DNA of 64,000 nucleotides, from the NCBI RefSeq assembly GCF_025264685.1, contig NZ_CP073721.1, positions 8,156,998 through 8,220,997 of the forward strand, written 5' to 3'. Positions 8,410 to 16,738 of the stretch are shown here, one piece after another; within the stretch, counting starts at the first letter, position 1; every line of letters starts with the position of its first letter. A program made the translations under genes and the position numbers. The stretch is from Dactylosporangium roseum (lineage in GTDB: Bacteria; Actinomycetota; Actinomycetes; Mycobacteriales; Micromonosporaceae). Below the pieces are notes generated by a model, which did no database searches, was not told the DNA's origin, and saw nothing but the letters and a program-made list of their open reading frames with translations.

Positions 8410-10965
8410 GTGGCGCCATCGGACACGATGAGCGCAGACGCGATGCAGAACCAACCGCGAACCGACGACGCGACCAACCGGCGCCTGTGGCGCCTCGTTG
8501 GTCCCGTCGTCGTCGGCGGGGCGGTCGTCGGTCTCTGGTCGCTGTGGCACGTCGCCGACTACGGCAACGTCGCCTTCTACATGATCGCACCCATCGCGGC
8601 CATGGTGGCCAGCGGATTCGTCCTCATCGAGATTCGCGTCCGATCCATCGTGACCTCCGGCGCGCCCACCGCGGCAGTCAGCGCCGTGGCATCGGCATTC
8701 CTGCCGCCGCCGATGGTCGTCCTGTCCGCCCTGTGCGGCTGGTTCATCCATCAGCTCATGCAGCGGCGCACCGATCCCCTGAAGATCAGCTTCAACGTCG
8801 CCAAGGCGACGCTCTCCGCGGCGGCGACGACGTTCACCGCGACCGCCTGCGGTGTCCGGCCCATCCTGCTGCACGACGACGTCACGATCGGCAGCCTCAT
8901 CCCCGGCATGGCCGCCGGATCGGTCGCGTTCGCACTGGTCGACGAGCTGATCGCCCGAGCGCTCGTCGCCATCATCACCCACACGTCGTACCGGCAGCGG
9001 CTGCTGGCCCACTGGAACGCGCTGACGATCAGCCGGCTCGGCCAACTCGGCGTGGCGATCGCGACCGTCGCCGCGTACCAGATCAGCGAATGGCTGCTCC
9101 TCGTCTTCCCGCCGCTCGTCTACGCCATCCACCTGACCTCGGCCAACCGGGTCCGCGCCCGGCAGGGCGACGAGGCCTGGCAGCGACTCGCCGAGGCGAC
9201 CGACGAGTTCAACTCCGTCGACCAGACCGCGGTCCTCTACGCCGCCGTCCGCCGCGCCGCCGACCTGTTCTCCACGGACGAGGCCGAGGTGGAGATCCGG
9301 CCGCCCAGCGGTGAGGCGCGCCTGGTGCGCAGCAACGGCCGCGAGATCCTCTTCGACGGCGCCCCGCTCGACGCACCCACCGCAGACGGGTTCATGATCT
9401 CGATCGCGCTGGAGAGCTATCGCGGCGACGCCGATCTCGGCGAACTGCGCCTGCGCTTCCGCGGCCCGATCAAGCTGTCCGAGCGGGAGAACTACACACT
9501 GCGGACCTTCGCCGCCGCCCTGTGCACCGCCATCCGCAACGCCGCCACCCACGCCGAGACCCGACGTCTCGCCGAGAGCCACGCCCGCGCCGCCGCCCAG
9601 GACCCGCTGACCCACCTCGCCAACCGGCGGCGTCTCCAGCAGTACGGCGACGAGATCCTCTCCGCCGTGCCCGCCCCCGGCATCGTCGGCGTCATGCTCA
9701 TCGACCTCAACCACTTCAAAGAGGTCAACGACACCCTCGGCCACTCCGCCGGGGACCGCGTGCTCACCGCCGTCGCCGAGCGGCTTTCCGCCGCCGCCCG
9801 CCCCGGCGACCTCGTGGCCCGGTTCGGCGGCGACGAGTTCGCCGTCATCCTCGTCGGCCTCAGCGCCCCCGCTCTCGCCGAGGTCCGCGCCCACGCGATC
9901 CTCGACGCGCTCGTCCCGCCGATCGAGCTCGACGACATGCGGATCGGTGTCGAGGCTAGCTGCGGCGTCACCACCGCCAGCGGCGGCAGCATCGGCGAGC
10001 TTTTGCGCCGTGCCGACGTGGCGATGTACCAGGCAAAACAGGAAGGCCAGCGGGTCGTCGTCTACGCACACGCCCGCGACACCGCCGACGTCGGCTCCCT
10101 CACCCTCGGCGGCGACCTCGCCCGCGCCGTCGCCGAGCGGCAGTTCACCGTCAACTTCCAGCCGATCGTCGACCTCGCCAGCGGTCAGGTCATCGCCGCC
10201 GAGGCACTGACCCGCTGGCACCATCCCGACCGCGGTGACCTCGCCCCCGACCGCTTCCTCGGCGCCATCGAACGCTCCGGCCAGCTCTCCGCCTTCGCCG
10301 ACGCCGTCCTCGACCAGGCCTTGCTGGCCGTCTCCCTCTGGGCCGACCACGGCCACCCCATCCCGGTCGCCGTCAACGTCTCGCCCCGCAGCCTGCTCGA
10401 CCCGTCCTTCCCCGACGCGGTGGCCCGCCGCCTCGGCGCACGCGGCGTCCCCGCCTCGTCACTGGTCATCGAACTCACCGAGTCGATCACGCTCAGCAAG
10501 CTCGAGGTCGTCGACGACGTCCTCGCCGCGCTGCGCGACCAGGGCATCCGGCTCGCCCTCGACGACTTCGGCACCGGGTTCTCCTCACTGGCCACCCTCG
10601 CCCGGGTCCCGGTCGACGAGCTGAAGATCGACCGGAGCTTCGTCGCCGCCATGAACGCGTCCGCCCCCGGCGCCGTGGTCCGCTCGACCATCGACCTCGG
10701 CCGCAGCCTCGACCTGGTGGTCGTCGCCGAAGGTGTCGAACGCGAAGAGCAACGCCAGCAACTGTGGGAGCTCGGCTGCCCGGCCGGGCAGGGCCACCTC
10801 TTCGCCCGCGCCATGCCGGCCGACCGGCTGCTCGCCGCGCTCCAGCGCGGCGACGGCGTCCTCGCCGCACCGCTGCACGACACCGGCGCCGTCATCCGAA
10901 TGTCCCGGACCCGCCGATCCCGCCGCATGGGCCCCAGCGAGGCCGGGCAAGAATGGTCGACATAA
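8410..10965 (+). CDS. Membrane-bound GGDEF-EAL cyclic-di-GMP enzyme
   Basis: Predicted 851-aa sensor and cyclic-di-GMP turnover protein. About seven hydrophobic segments fill residues 25-240, forming an integral-membrane sensor region. A GAF-like linker follows (about 255-400). The diguanylate cyclase domain holds GGDEF at 473-477 with an intact product-inhibition I-site RPGD at 464-467. The phosphodiesterase domain holds EAL at 598-600 plus NVSPR, ELTES, DDFGTG, KIDRSF, AEGVE and GQGHLFA, so both active sites look complete. The start could be GTG 8410 or ATG 8428; neither has a good ribosome binding site. The stop overlaps the next gene by 13 nt. Net activity, synthesis or breakdown, cannot be told from sequence. 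Confidence 0.93.
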   Translation: MAPSDTMSADAMQNQPRTDDATNRRLWRLVGPVVVGGAVVGLWSLWHVADYGNVAFYMIAPIAAMVASGFVLIEIRVRSIVTSGAPTAAVSAVASAFLPPPMVVLSALCGWFIHQLMQRRTDPLKISFNVAKATLSAAATTFTATACGVRPILLHDDVTIGSLIPGMAAGSVAFALVDELIARALVAIITHTSYRQRLLAHWNALTISRLGQLGVAIATVAAYQISEWLLLVFPPLVYAIHLTSANRVRARQGDEAWQRLAEATDEFNSVDQTAVLYAAVRRAADLFSTDEAEVEIRPPSGEARLVRSNGREILFDGAPLDAPTADGFMISIALESYRGDADLGELRLRFRGPIKLSERENYTLRTFAAALCTAIRNAATHAETRRLAESHARAAAQDPLTHLANRRRLQQYGDEILSAVPAPGIVGVMLIDLNHFKEVNDTLGHSAGDRVLTAVAERLSAAARPGDLVARFGGDEFAVILVGLSAPALAEVRAHAILDALVPPIELDDMRIGVEASCGVTTASGGSIGELLRRADVAMYQAKQEGQRVVVYAHARDTADVGSLTLGGDLARAVAERQFTVNFQPIVDLASGQVIAAEALTRWHHPDRGDLAPDRFLGAIERSGQLSAFADAVLDQALLAVSLWADHGHPIPVAVNVSPRSLLDPSFPDAVARRLGARGVPASSLVIELTESITLSKLEVVDDVLAALRDQGIRLALDDFGTGFSSLATLARVPVDELKIDRSFVAAMNASAPGAVVRSTIDLGRSLDLVVVAEGVEREEQRQQLWELGCPAGQGHLFARAMPADRLLAALQRGDGVLAAPLHDTGAVIRMSRTRRSRRMGPSEAGQEWST

Positions 10966-12191
10966 CCGTCGGCCACCGCACCCGCCTCCTCGACGTCGGC
11001 TTCTACGCGCTCTGTGCCGCGTTCGCCGGCGTCACCGCGCTGACGTCGACACTGATGCCGCACCGCGCGTGGGGCGCCATCGCCTGGATCGGCTACGCCG
11101 CCGCCGCACTGCTCGCGCTCACCGGCCTGATCCGGCGCACCTGGCTCGCCGGCGCCGTCTACGTCGCCGTGGCGCTCGTGCCCCTCGTCACGCAGGCCGT
11201 CCAGCGCGCCGGCGGGCGCACCGACCGCGCTCAGGAAGAGGTCCTCGTCGTCGAGCAGGCCGGAGAACGGCTGCTCGCCACCGGCACCCCCTACCTCGAC
11301 CGCCCGTCGATCGCCGTCCTGCCCGCCGGCGAGCAACTGCTCGGCTACACCCCGTACCAGCCCGGCATGGCCGTCTTCGGCCTGCCGCGCGCCGCCTTCG
11401 GATCCGCCTGGTGGACCGACGCCAGGATCTGGTTCGCCCTCGTCACCACGGGATTGATCTGGTACGCGCTGAGCCTCCTCCGCCCACACTCCACCGTCCC
11501 GGTCGCGCAGGCCGTGCTCGCCCTCCCCCTGTGCACGCTGACGCTCGCGACCGGCGGCGACGACCTGCCCGTCCTGGCACTCGCCCTGCTGGCGATCGCG
11601 TTCGCGGCCCGCGGCCGACTCCTGGCCGCCGGGGTGGCGGCCGGCCTGGCCGGCACCCTGAAGCTCTTCGCCCTGCCCGTAGCCGTGGTACTGCTGGTGC
11701 TCGCCTGGCGGACCGGACGCCTCCCGGCCGCGTGGCGATTCGCTGCGGGCGCATTCGGCCTGCCCCTCCTGGCCCTGCTGCCGCCGCTGCTGGCCGGCTT
11801 CGACGCCTATGTCGAAAACGTCCTGCGGTTCCCCTCCGGACACGGCCTCGTGGCCAGCCCCGCGCAGTCGCCGCTGCCCGGGCACTTCATCGCCGAAGCG
11901 CTGCCCGCCGGGAGGTACATCTCGCTGGGCCTGCTCCTCCTGGCGGCCCTGGCGCTCGGCTGGTGGCTCCTGCGCCGCCCGCCCACCGGTGCCGGTGCCG
12001 CCGCGCTGGTCGTCGCCGTGGGGCTGACCTGCGCCATCATGCTCACGCCGACCACACGATTCGGATACCTGCTCTACCCCGCCGCGTTCCTCGCCCTGTG
12101 GGGGTCACTGCGCGCCCGCGCAGCGGACCCCGTCGCCGATGCGGAGGACCGGACCGGCGACAGCATGACGCCGACCGCCCCCACGGCGTAG
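10953..12191 (+). CDS. Polytopic membrane protein, GT87/GT-C-like glycosyltransferase
   Basis: Predicted 412-aa protein with about ten hydrophobic helices. The pattern of an early loop with acidic residues and an aromatic-Pro motif (LLGYTPYQPGMAVFGLP), then LAAGVAAGLAGTLKLFALP and a late TTRFGYLLYPAAFLAL, resembles DUF2029/GT87 polyprenyl-phosphate-mannose dependent transferases. The acceptor is unknown. ATG at 10953 overlaps the end of the GGDEF-EAL gene by 13 nt, which suggests coupling. The upstream in-frame extension is antisense-like coding of the previous gene and was discarded. Confidence 0.72.
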   Translation: MVDITVGHRTRLLDVGFYALCAAFAGVTALTSTLMPHRAWGAIAWIGYAAAALLALTGLIRRTWLAGAVYVAVALVPLVTQAVQRAGGRTDRAQEEVLVVEQAGERLLATGTPYLDRPSIAVLPAGEQLLGYTPYQPGMAVFGLPRAAFGSAWWTDARIWFALVTTGLIWYALSLLRPHSTVPVAQAVLALPLCTLTLATGGDDLPVLALALLAIAFAARGRLLAAGVAAGLAGTLKLFALPVAVVLLVLAWRTGRLPAAWRFAAGAFGLPLLALLPPLLAGFDAYVENVLRFPSGHGLVASPAQSPLPGHFIAEALPAGRYISLGLLLLAALALGWWLLRRPPTGAGAAALVVAVGLTCAIMLTPTTRFGYLLYPAAFLALWGSLRARAADPVADAEDRTGDSMTPTAPTA

Positions 12192-12200
12192 ACAGGAGGT

Positions 12201-12827
12201 ATGAGCTACCGCAACCGGCTCGAGGCCGGCGCGGCACTCGCCGACCGGCTCACCCACTACACCGGCCGCACCGATGCCATCGTGCTGGGACTGGTGCGCG
12301 GCGGCGTGCCGGTCGCGGCCGAGGTGGCGCACCGCCTGCGCCTCCCGTTGGACGTCCTCGTCGTGCGCAAGCTGGGCGTGCCGTGGGCGCCGGAGGTGGC
12401 GTTCGGCGCCGTCGGCCCGGGTGGCGTGCAGGTCCTCAACGAGGAGATCTCGACCCGCCTGGAGCCCGACGAGATGGCGCCCGTGATCCGCCACGAGAAC
12501 CACGAGCTCACCCGCCGCGAACGCCTCTTCCGCCTGGGCCGCGGCGAGCTGGACCTCACCGGCCTGGTCGCCATCGTCGTCGACGACGGCTTGGCGACCG
12601 GCGCCACCGCACAGGCAGCGGTGGCCGTGGCCCGGGCCATTGGCGCCACCAGCGTCGTGCTGGCCGCCCCGGTAGGCGCCGCGGCCGCGGTCGACCGCCT
12701 CCGCCACCTGGCCGACGAGGTGGTCTGCCCACTGACGGCGGTGGATTTCGGCTCGGTCAGCCGCTACTACGACGACTTCCGCCAGATCGGCGACGCCGAG
12801 GTCTCCCGTCTCCTGTCCGCGGCGTAG
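12201..12827 (+). CDS. Phosphoribosyltransferase-domain protein
   Basis: Predicted 208-aa cytosolic protein of the type I PRT fold. The PRPP-binding loop IVVDDGLATGATAQAAV (about residues 121-137) is intact, and LVRGGVPVAAEVA and VVRKLGVPWAPEVAFGAVG match the DUF-type PRT family often found beside alpha/beta hydrolases. The nucleobase substrate is not evident. AGGAGG lies almost directly against the ATG (one base between), an unusually short spacing, but an in-frame stop just upstream excludes an earlier start. Convergent with dnaB, with a 38-bp gap. Confidence 0.88.
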   Translation: MSYRNRLEAGAALADRLTHYTGRTDAIVLGLVRGGVPVAAEVAHRLRLPLDVLVVRKLGVPWAPEVAFGAVGPGGVQVLNEEISTRLEPDEMAPVIRHENHELTRRERLFRLGRGELDLTGLVAIVVDDGLATGATAQAAVAVARAIGATSVVLAAPVGAAAAVDRLRHLADEVVCPLTAVDFGSVSRYYDDFRQIGDAEVSRLLSAA

Positions 12828-12865
12828 GCCACCGCCAGCTCCCGGCAGGCGCTGGGAGGGTCCGC

Positions 12866-15800
12866 TCAGATCGCCATGTCGACGAACCGGGACAGGTGCA
12901 ACTGGGCCGCGACCGTCACCGTGTCGGTCGGGCCGTTTCGGTGCTTGGCGACGATGAAGTCCGCCTCACCGGCCCGCGGTGACTCCTTGTCGTAGTAGTC
13001 GTCCCGATGCAGCAAGATCACGACGTCGGCATCCTGCTCGATCGAGTTATGGGTGGCGATGCCGTTGGCCACGAAGTTGTGCACCCCGGTGACCGTCGCG
13101 TCGAACACCTCCATTTCACCAAGACTCTCGATCGACTTGATCTCGTCCCAGAAGACGTCGTTGGTCGCGTGAAGATCCAATTCGGCGCTGTTCAGAACCG
13201 CAGCGACCTGAGCGAGCCGGGAACGGCTCGGCGCGTGCTTCCACCTCGTGCTGCCACCGACCTGCGCTCCCATGGCCAGCGCGAACTCGCGGTGCGACAT
13301 GTCGGCCTCGAGCAACACCTTGCGCACGGAGTTCCAGATCTCCTTGGGCACCGGGTCCACGTCGGTGTTGCTCTTGACCACTTCCAGCGCCGCACGCAGA
13401 CGTTCGCATTGACGGGCCTGTTCCCCGTGGCCGCCGATCTCCCGAACGAACCGAAGCTGGTCGTCCCGGCCCGAGATGTCCAACGCGTACCGCGTCCGGC
13501 AGGGACCTGGCGTGACCGTCCGAACCCTGGCGGTGATCCCGAAGCGCAACAGCAGGCGGGAAATGCCCTGCAGCATCGCCTCACTCGTGGCGGCGAAGTC
13601 GATACGTCCCCCGCTCCCACCGTCGGCGCGGGTCGTCACCGACCCGTCCGTGGCCCACAGGTGGCGGAGGAAGACCTTGATCTGCTCCTTCGGCAGGGCG
13701 AACAAGCGCTCCGGCAGAAACCTCTCGTGTGGACGCAGCCCGAAGAGGCCGAGCTTGTCCAGCCACTCGGCAATCGGATGCTGTCGACCCGGGGCCGGCT
13801 TGACGGGGGCGGACAGGCGAAGCGTCGTGACTCCCCCGGCCGGGCAGTCGTCTCGAACAGCCGTGACACCGAAGTGCCTTGCGGCATCGGCGACGGCCCG
13901 AAGATTCGCCTCCTCGACACCGGCGTAGCGAATCGGCTGATGCTCGACGAAGGATCCGTCACCGAGAAGGTGCGCGAGGAGCACGACCTCTTCCTCGGGC
14001 CACGCCCGCACCCGCACCGGCGGCGGGACGTGCCGTGGCACGGCCAGACGGTGCCCCACCCCGAGTTCGTCGAGCGGCGTCCAGCCCGCAAACGTCAGGA
14101 ACGGATGGTTTGCGGTCGCGTCGATGACCTTGCCCGACGCGAGGCGCATCCGGAAGACCTCCTTGCGCCCACTGGGGAACACATGGGTCATGGTCTGTGC
14201 GGTGTACTGCAGTTTGTCGTTCAGCGCCCACACCGGAACGTCGCGAGCACCGGTGCTGAGCAGCTCACCGAGTGAAACCTCGGCATTGGTGTCGGCCCGC
14301 ATGACCCGCGTGTCCGCCGTGAGACAACCCGACTCCCGGAGGTCGGATAGCTGGGGCCGCTTGTCCGTGCGCTGCTCCGGACCGCGGTTGAGCTGGCTGA
14401 CCGCCACCACCGGGCACTCGACCTCCTTGGCCAGCAGCTTCAAGCCACGGGACAGGTCGGCGACCTCCTGCTGCCGGCTCTCGGTGCGCTTCGGACTCGT
14501 CATGAGCTGCAGATAGTCGACCACGATCAACTTGAGGTCGTGCCGCTGCTTGAGCCGGCGCGCCTTGGCCCGGATCTCCATGAGGTTCATGTTGGGCGTG
14601 TCGTCGACGAACAGCGGCGCCTCGCTGATCTCACCCATCCGCCGCGCGAGCTTGGTCCAGTCGTCGTCGGACAACTGCCCCGACCGCAGCACGTGCAGCG
14701 GAACCCGTGCCTCGGCCGAGAGCAGTCGCATGACGATCTCGACCTTCGACATCTCCAGGCTGAAGATCGCCGACGCCATGTTGTGCTTGACCGACGCCGC
14801 CCGGCTGAAGTCCATGGCCGCGGTCGAGTTGTGGGTGGGGATCATCGCTCGGCCGGCCAGATACATGTGGTCGGCGTTATCCACCTGGATGCAGCGCACC
14901 GGCACGCTCGGCACCCGGCGCACACCCTTGATGTGGCGACTGCCGGTCGTCGAGAAGTCGATCGTGCACGCCATCGTGCCGTTCGCCGTCTCGCGGCTCA
15001 CGGTCGCGCGGTACCCCAGACTCACCGCCAGTTCGTAGACACCATCGGCCAGCCGCGCGGAGGTCGTGGTGTACCGAACGCTGCCGGTCGGCGCCACCGT
15101 GCCGCCGGTGTCCAGCAGACCGGCGAGCAGCGCGCGCCGCTGCCGCTCGGAGGCGCGGAGGTATGCGTCGGGGATGTGCCCGTCGCCGAGCCAGGCTCCG
15201 GGTGTGAGCGGCGGAACCGGCAGGTCGGACCGGTCGGGCAACTGGAGCGGCCGGGTGTTGACGACCGCGTGGTTGAGCCGGCCGTCGACAGGGTGCCGGA
15301 GCGAGGCGGCGATCTCGGCGGTCGTGACGATCGGCTCGTGCACGGTTGCCGTCTCGGCGTTCATGTGCCGGTGGTGGCTCAGCGTGGCCACCGCACCGAC
15401 CGCACCGACCGCACCGACCGCTCCGGCGGCGACCGGCGGCACGTGAGCGAATCGCCGGTGCTGGGACCGGCCGGCGGTGATGCGAGTCTTCCACAGATGC
15501 TCCGCGTCGGCGACGATCACGCTGCCGTCGGAGAACTCCACCTCGTAGCACGGACGGTCGTGCAGCACGTCGAAGGCGTTGACGATCGTGGTGGGCCGGC
15601 CGTCGGCGCCGAAGACCTGGTCGCCGACCGTGACCTCGCCCATCGTCGTCCAGCCGCCGGGGGTGGCCAGCGGTGTGTCGAGCGCCAGCGCCTTCCCGAG
15701 GCCGGGGCGTCCGGCGACGATGATCAACTGGCCGGCGTGGAGACCGTTGAGCAGGCGGTCGAGGTCGCTGAAGCCGGTCGGGACGCCGGTCATCATGCCG

Positions 15801-16441
15801 CCCTGGGCACCGACCGCCTCGATCTCGTCGAGGGTCGGCTGGAGCATCTCGGCGAGGACGGCGAAGTCTTCGCTGACGCGCTTCTCGGTGACGTCGTAGA
15901 TCGCCTGCTGGGCGAGGTCGACGACGTCGTCGACGTCGCGGCCGCCCTGGCCGCCGGCGCCGTAACCGAGCTGGACGATGCGCGTGCCGGCCTCGATGAC
16001 CCGGCGCAGGACGGCGCGCTCGGCGACGATCCGTGCGTAGTACGACGCGTTGGCGGCCGTCGGCACGGCGGCCATGAGGGTGTGCAGGTAGGCCGCGCCG
16101 CCGACCTTGCTGATGGCGCCCGAGTCGCTCAGGGCCGCGGCGACGGTGACCGCGTCCGCGGGCTCGCCGCGGCCGTAGAGGTCGAGGATCGCGTCGTAGA
16201 TGATCGAGTGGCTGGGTTTGTAGAAGTCGTGCGTCTTGAGGATCTCGACGACGTCGGCGACGGCGTCCTTGGACAGCAGCATGCCGCCCAGCACGCTCTG
16301 CTCGGCGGCGACGTCCTGTGGCGGGGTGCGCTCGAAGGCCTGGGCGCCGCCGTTCGGGCGGCCGTCAGCCCCGTCGCGCCCCGGCTCTGCCGGTGCCGCC
16401 TCGTCCCAAGGATCCGTCCGCCTGTCGTCGGTGATCGACAC
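12866..16441 (-). CDS. dnaB: Replicative DNA helicase DnaB, interrupted by two inteins
   Basis: 1191-aa precursor of the hexameric replicative helicase. Removing two inteins (residues 251-538 and 706-1132) leaves a 476-aa helicase, the normal length. The N-terminal primase-interaction domain spans about 40-150. Walker A (GRPGLGK, 244-250) is interrupted immediately after its lysine by intein 1. Walker B IVVDYLQLM (about 639-647) is intact. Intein 2 interrupts DLRESG|SIEQDAD. Both inteins are in frame, and no stop or frameshift is visible, so the helicase needs two splicing events to be active. The GTG start at 16441 has GAGGGGGGCGAA upstream. The gene follows the rpsF-ssb-rpsR-rplI neighbourhood as in other actinobacteria and is preceded by an array of DnaA-like boxes. 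Confidence 0.97.
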   Translation of the reverse strand: MSITDDRRTDPWDEAAPAEPGRDGADGRPNGGAQAFERTPPQDVAAEQSVLGGMLLSKDAVADVVEILKTHDFYKPSHSIIYDAILDLYGRGEPADAVTVAAALSDSGAISKVGGAAYLHTLMAAVPTAANASYYARIVAERAVLRRVIEAGTRIVQLGYGAGGQGGRDVDDVVDLAQQAIYDVTEKRVSEDFAVLAEMLQPTLDEIEAVGAQGGMMTGVPTGFSDLDRLLNGLHAGQLIIVAGRPGLGKALALDTPLATPGGWTTMGEVTVGDQVFGADGRPTTIVNAFDVLHDRPCYEVEFSDGSVIVADAEHLWKTRITAGRSQHRRFAHVPPVAAGAVGAVGAVGAVATLSHHRHMNAETATVHEPIVTTAEIAASLRHPVDGRLNHAVVNTRPLQLPDRSDLPVPPLTPGAWLGDGHIPDAYLRASERQRRALLAGLLDTGGTVAPTGSVRYTTTSARLADGVYELAVSLGYRATVSRETANGTMACTIDFSTTGSRHIKGVRRVPSVPVRCIQVDNADHMYLAGRAMIPTHNSTAAMDFSRAASVKHNMASAIFSLEMSKVEIVMRLLSAEARVPLHVLRSGQLSDDDWTKLARRMGEISEAPLFVDDTPNMNLMEIRAKARRLKQRHDLKLIVVDYLQLMTSPKRTESRQQEVADLSRGLKLLAKEVECPVVAVSQLNRGPEQRTDKRPQLSDLRESGCLTADTRVMRADTNAEVSLGELLSTGARDVPVWALNDKLQYTAQTMTHVFPSGRKEVFRMRLASGKVIDATANHPFLTFAGWTPLDELGVGHRLAVPRHVPPPVRVRAWPEEEVVLLAHLLGDGSFVEHQPIRYAGVEEANLRAVADAARHFGVTAVRDDCPAGGVTTLRLSAPVKPAPGRQHPIAEWLDKLGLFGLRPHERFLPERLFALPKEQIKVFLRHLWATDGSVTTRADGGSGGRIDFAATSEAMLQGISRLLLRFGITARVRTVTPGPCRTRYALDISGRDDQLRFVREIGGHGEQARQCERLRAALEVVKSNTDVDPVPKEIWNSVRKVLLEADMSHREFALAMGAQVGGSTRWKHAPSRSRLAQVAAVLNSAELDLHATNDVFWDEIKSIESLGEMEVFDATVTGVHNFVANGIATHNSIEQDADVVILLHRDDYYDKESPRAGEADFIVAKHRNGPTDTVTVAAQLHLSRFVDMAI
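13046..14326 (-). other. Intein 2 of DnaB (class 1, with LAGLIDADG endonuclease)
   Basis: 427-aa intein at the DLRESG|SIEQDAD site, the same site as the well-known Ssp DnaB intein. It begins CLTADT, has a block B TANHPFLT with the catalytic His, and ends VHNFVANGIATHN before Ser. Two LAGLIDADG-like motifs, LLAHLLGDGSFV (about 821-832) and FLRHLWATDGSV (about 924-935), both keep the acidic residue, so the homing endonuclease may be active. An extra helical segment (about 1040-1095) follows the endonuclease domain. It is a standard Cys1 class 1 intein and so differs in mechanism from intein 1 in the same protein. Confidence 0.93.
14828..15691 (-). other. Intein 1 of DnaB (class 3, endonuclease degenerate)
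   Basis: 288-aa intein inserted right after the Walker A lysine. It starts with Ala (ALALDTPLATPGGW) instead of Cys or Ser and ends IPTHN followed by Ser. The class 3 triplet is present: Trp in block B (AEHLWKT), Cys in block F (VRCIQV) and Thr in block G (PTHN). Class 3 inteins start splicing from the block F cysteine. Blocks C (PGAWLGDG) and E (AGLLDTGGTV) of the LAGLIDADG endonuclease remain but are almost fused. The second motif has Gly where the catalytic Asp is expected (DTDG becomes DTGG), so endonuclease activity is probably lost. A GAV-type repeat sits at about residues 340-352. Confidence 0.9.
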
Positions 16442-16560
16442 TTCGCCCCCCTCGTCATCCCCCCGAGGCCAGTAGACCTCACGGGTATGACAAAAACCGC
16501 GCGGCGCGTGGAGCGCCCCGCGCAACGGTATGGAGCGACTGGCGTTCGGCAAAGTTAGCC

Positions 16561-16637
16561 GGTGGACAAGCCTCTGGACAACCTGTGGAGAGCGGGCCTC
16601 AGAGGGTGGGAAACCTTGTGGACAGACCTGTGGACAA
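16561..16637 (+). promoter_or_regulatory. Array of five DnaA-like boxes upstream of dnaB
   Basis: Reading the plus strand against TGTGGACAA (reverse complement of the actinobacterial DnaA box TTGTCCACA): 16561 (one mismatch), 16573 (one), 16584 (two), 16617 (one) and 16629 (perfect). All point the same way. Spacings of 12, 11, 33 and 12 bp keep them on roughly one face of the helix. The array lies between divergent dnaB and the membrane-protein gene at 16739, about 47 kb from oriC. Confidence 0.6.
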
Positions 16638-16699
16638 CGAGGTTCGCCCGGCCCGCAAATCGGCTTTGACCTGGGATTTCGTGATCCACAGCCTGTGTG

Positions 16700-16726
16700 C
16701 GGAAAAAAGTCGCCGAAGTTTTTCCG
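16700..16726. repeat. Inverted repeat in dnaB upstream region
   Basis: Arms CGGAAAAA (16700-16707) and TTTTTCCG (16719-16726) enclose 11 nt. It is one of the few A/T-rich tracts in the window and lies just after the DnaA-like boxes. It could be a protein site, an unwinding-prone element or a weak terminator. Confidence 0.45.
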
Positions 16727-16738
16727 ACTGTACGGCCG

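Noticed and set aside
8215..10356. 713-codon open frame on the minus strand
   Set aside because: It is antisense to the GGDEF-EAL gene, Gly/Asp/Glu rich and without family motifs; a common artefact in high-GC DNA.
12828..12865. Weak inverted repeat (CTCCC/GGGAG) between the phosphoribosyltransferase and dnaB
   Set aside because: Short stem, many alternatives in GC-rich sequence; cannot be called a terminator with confidence.
14540..16558. 672-codon open frame on the plus strand
   Set aside because: Antisense to dnaB, which is certain; translation has no recognisable domain.
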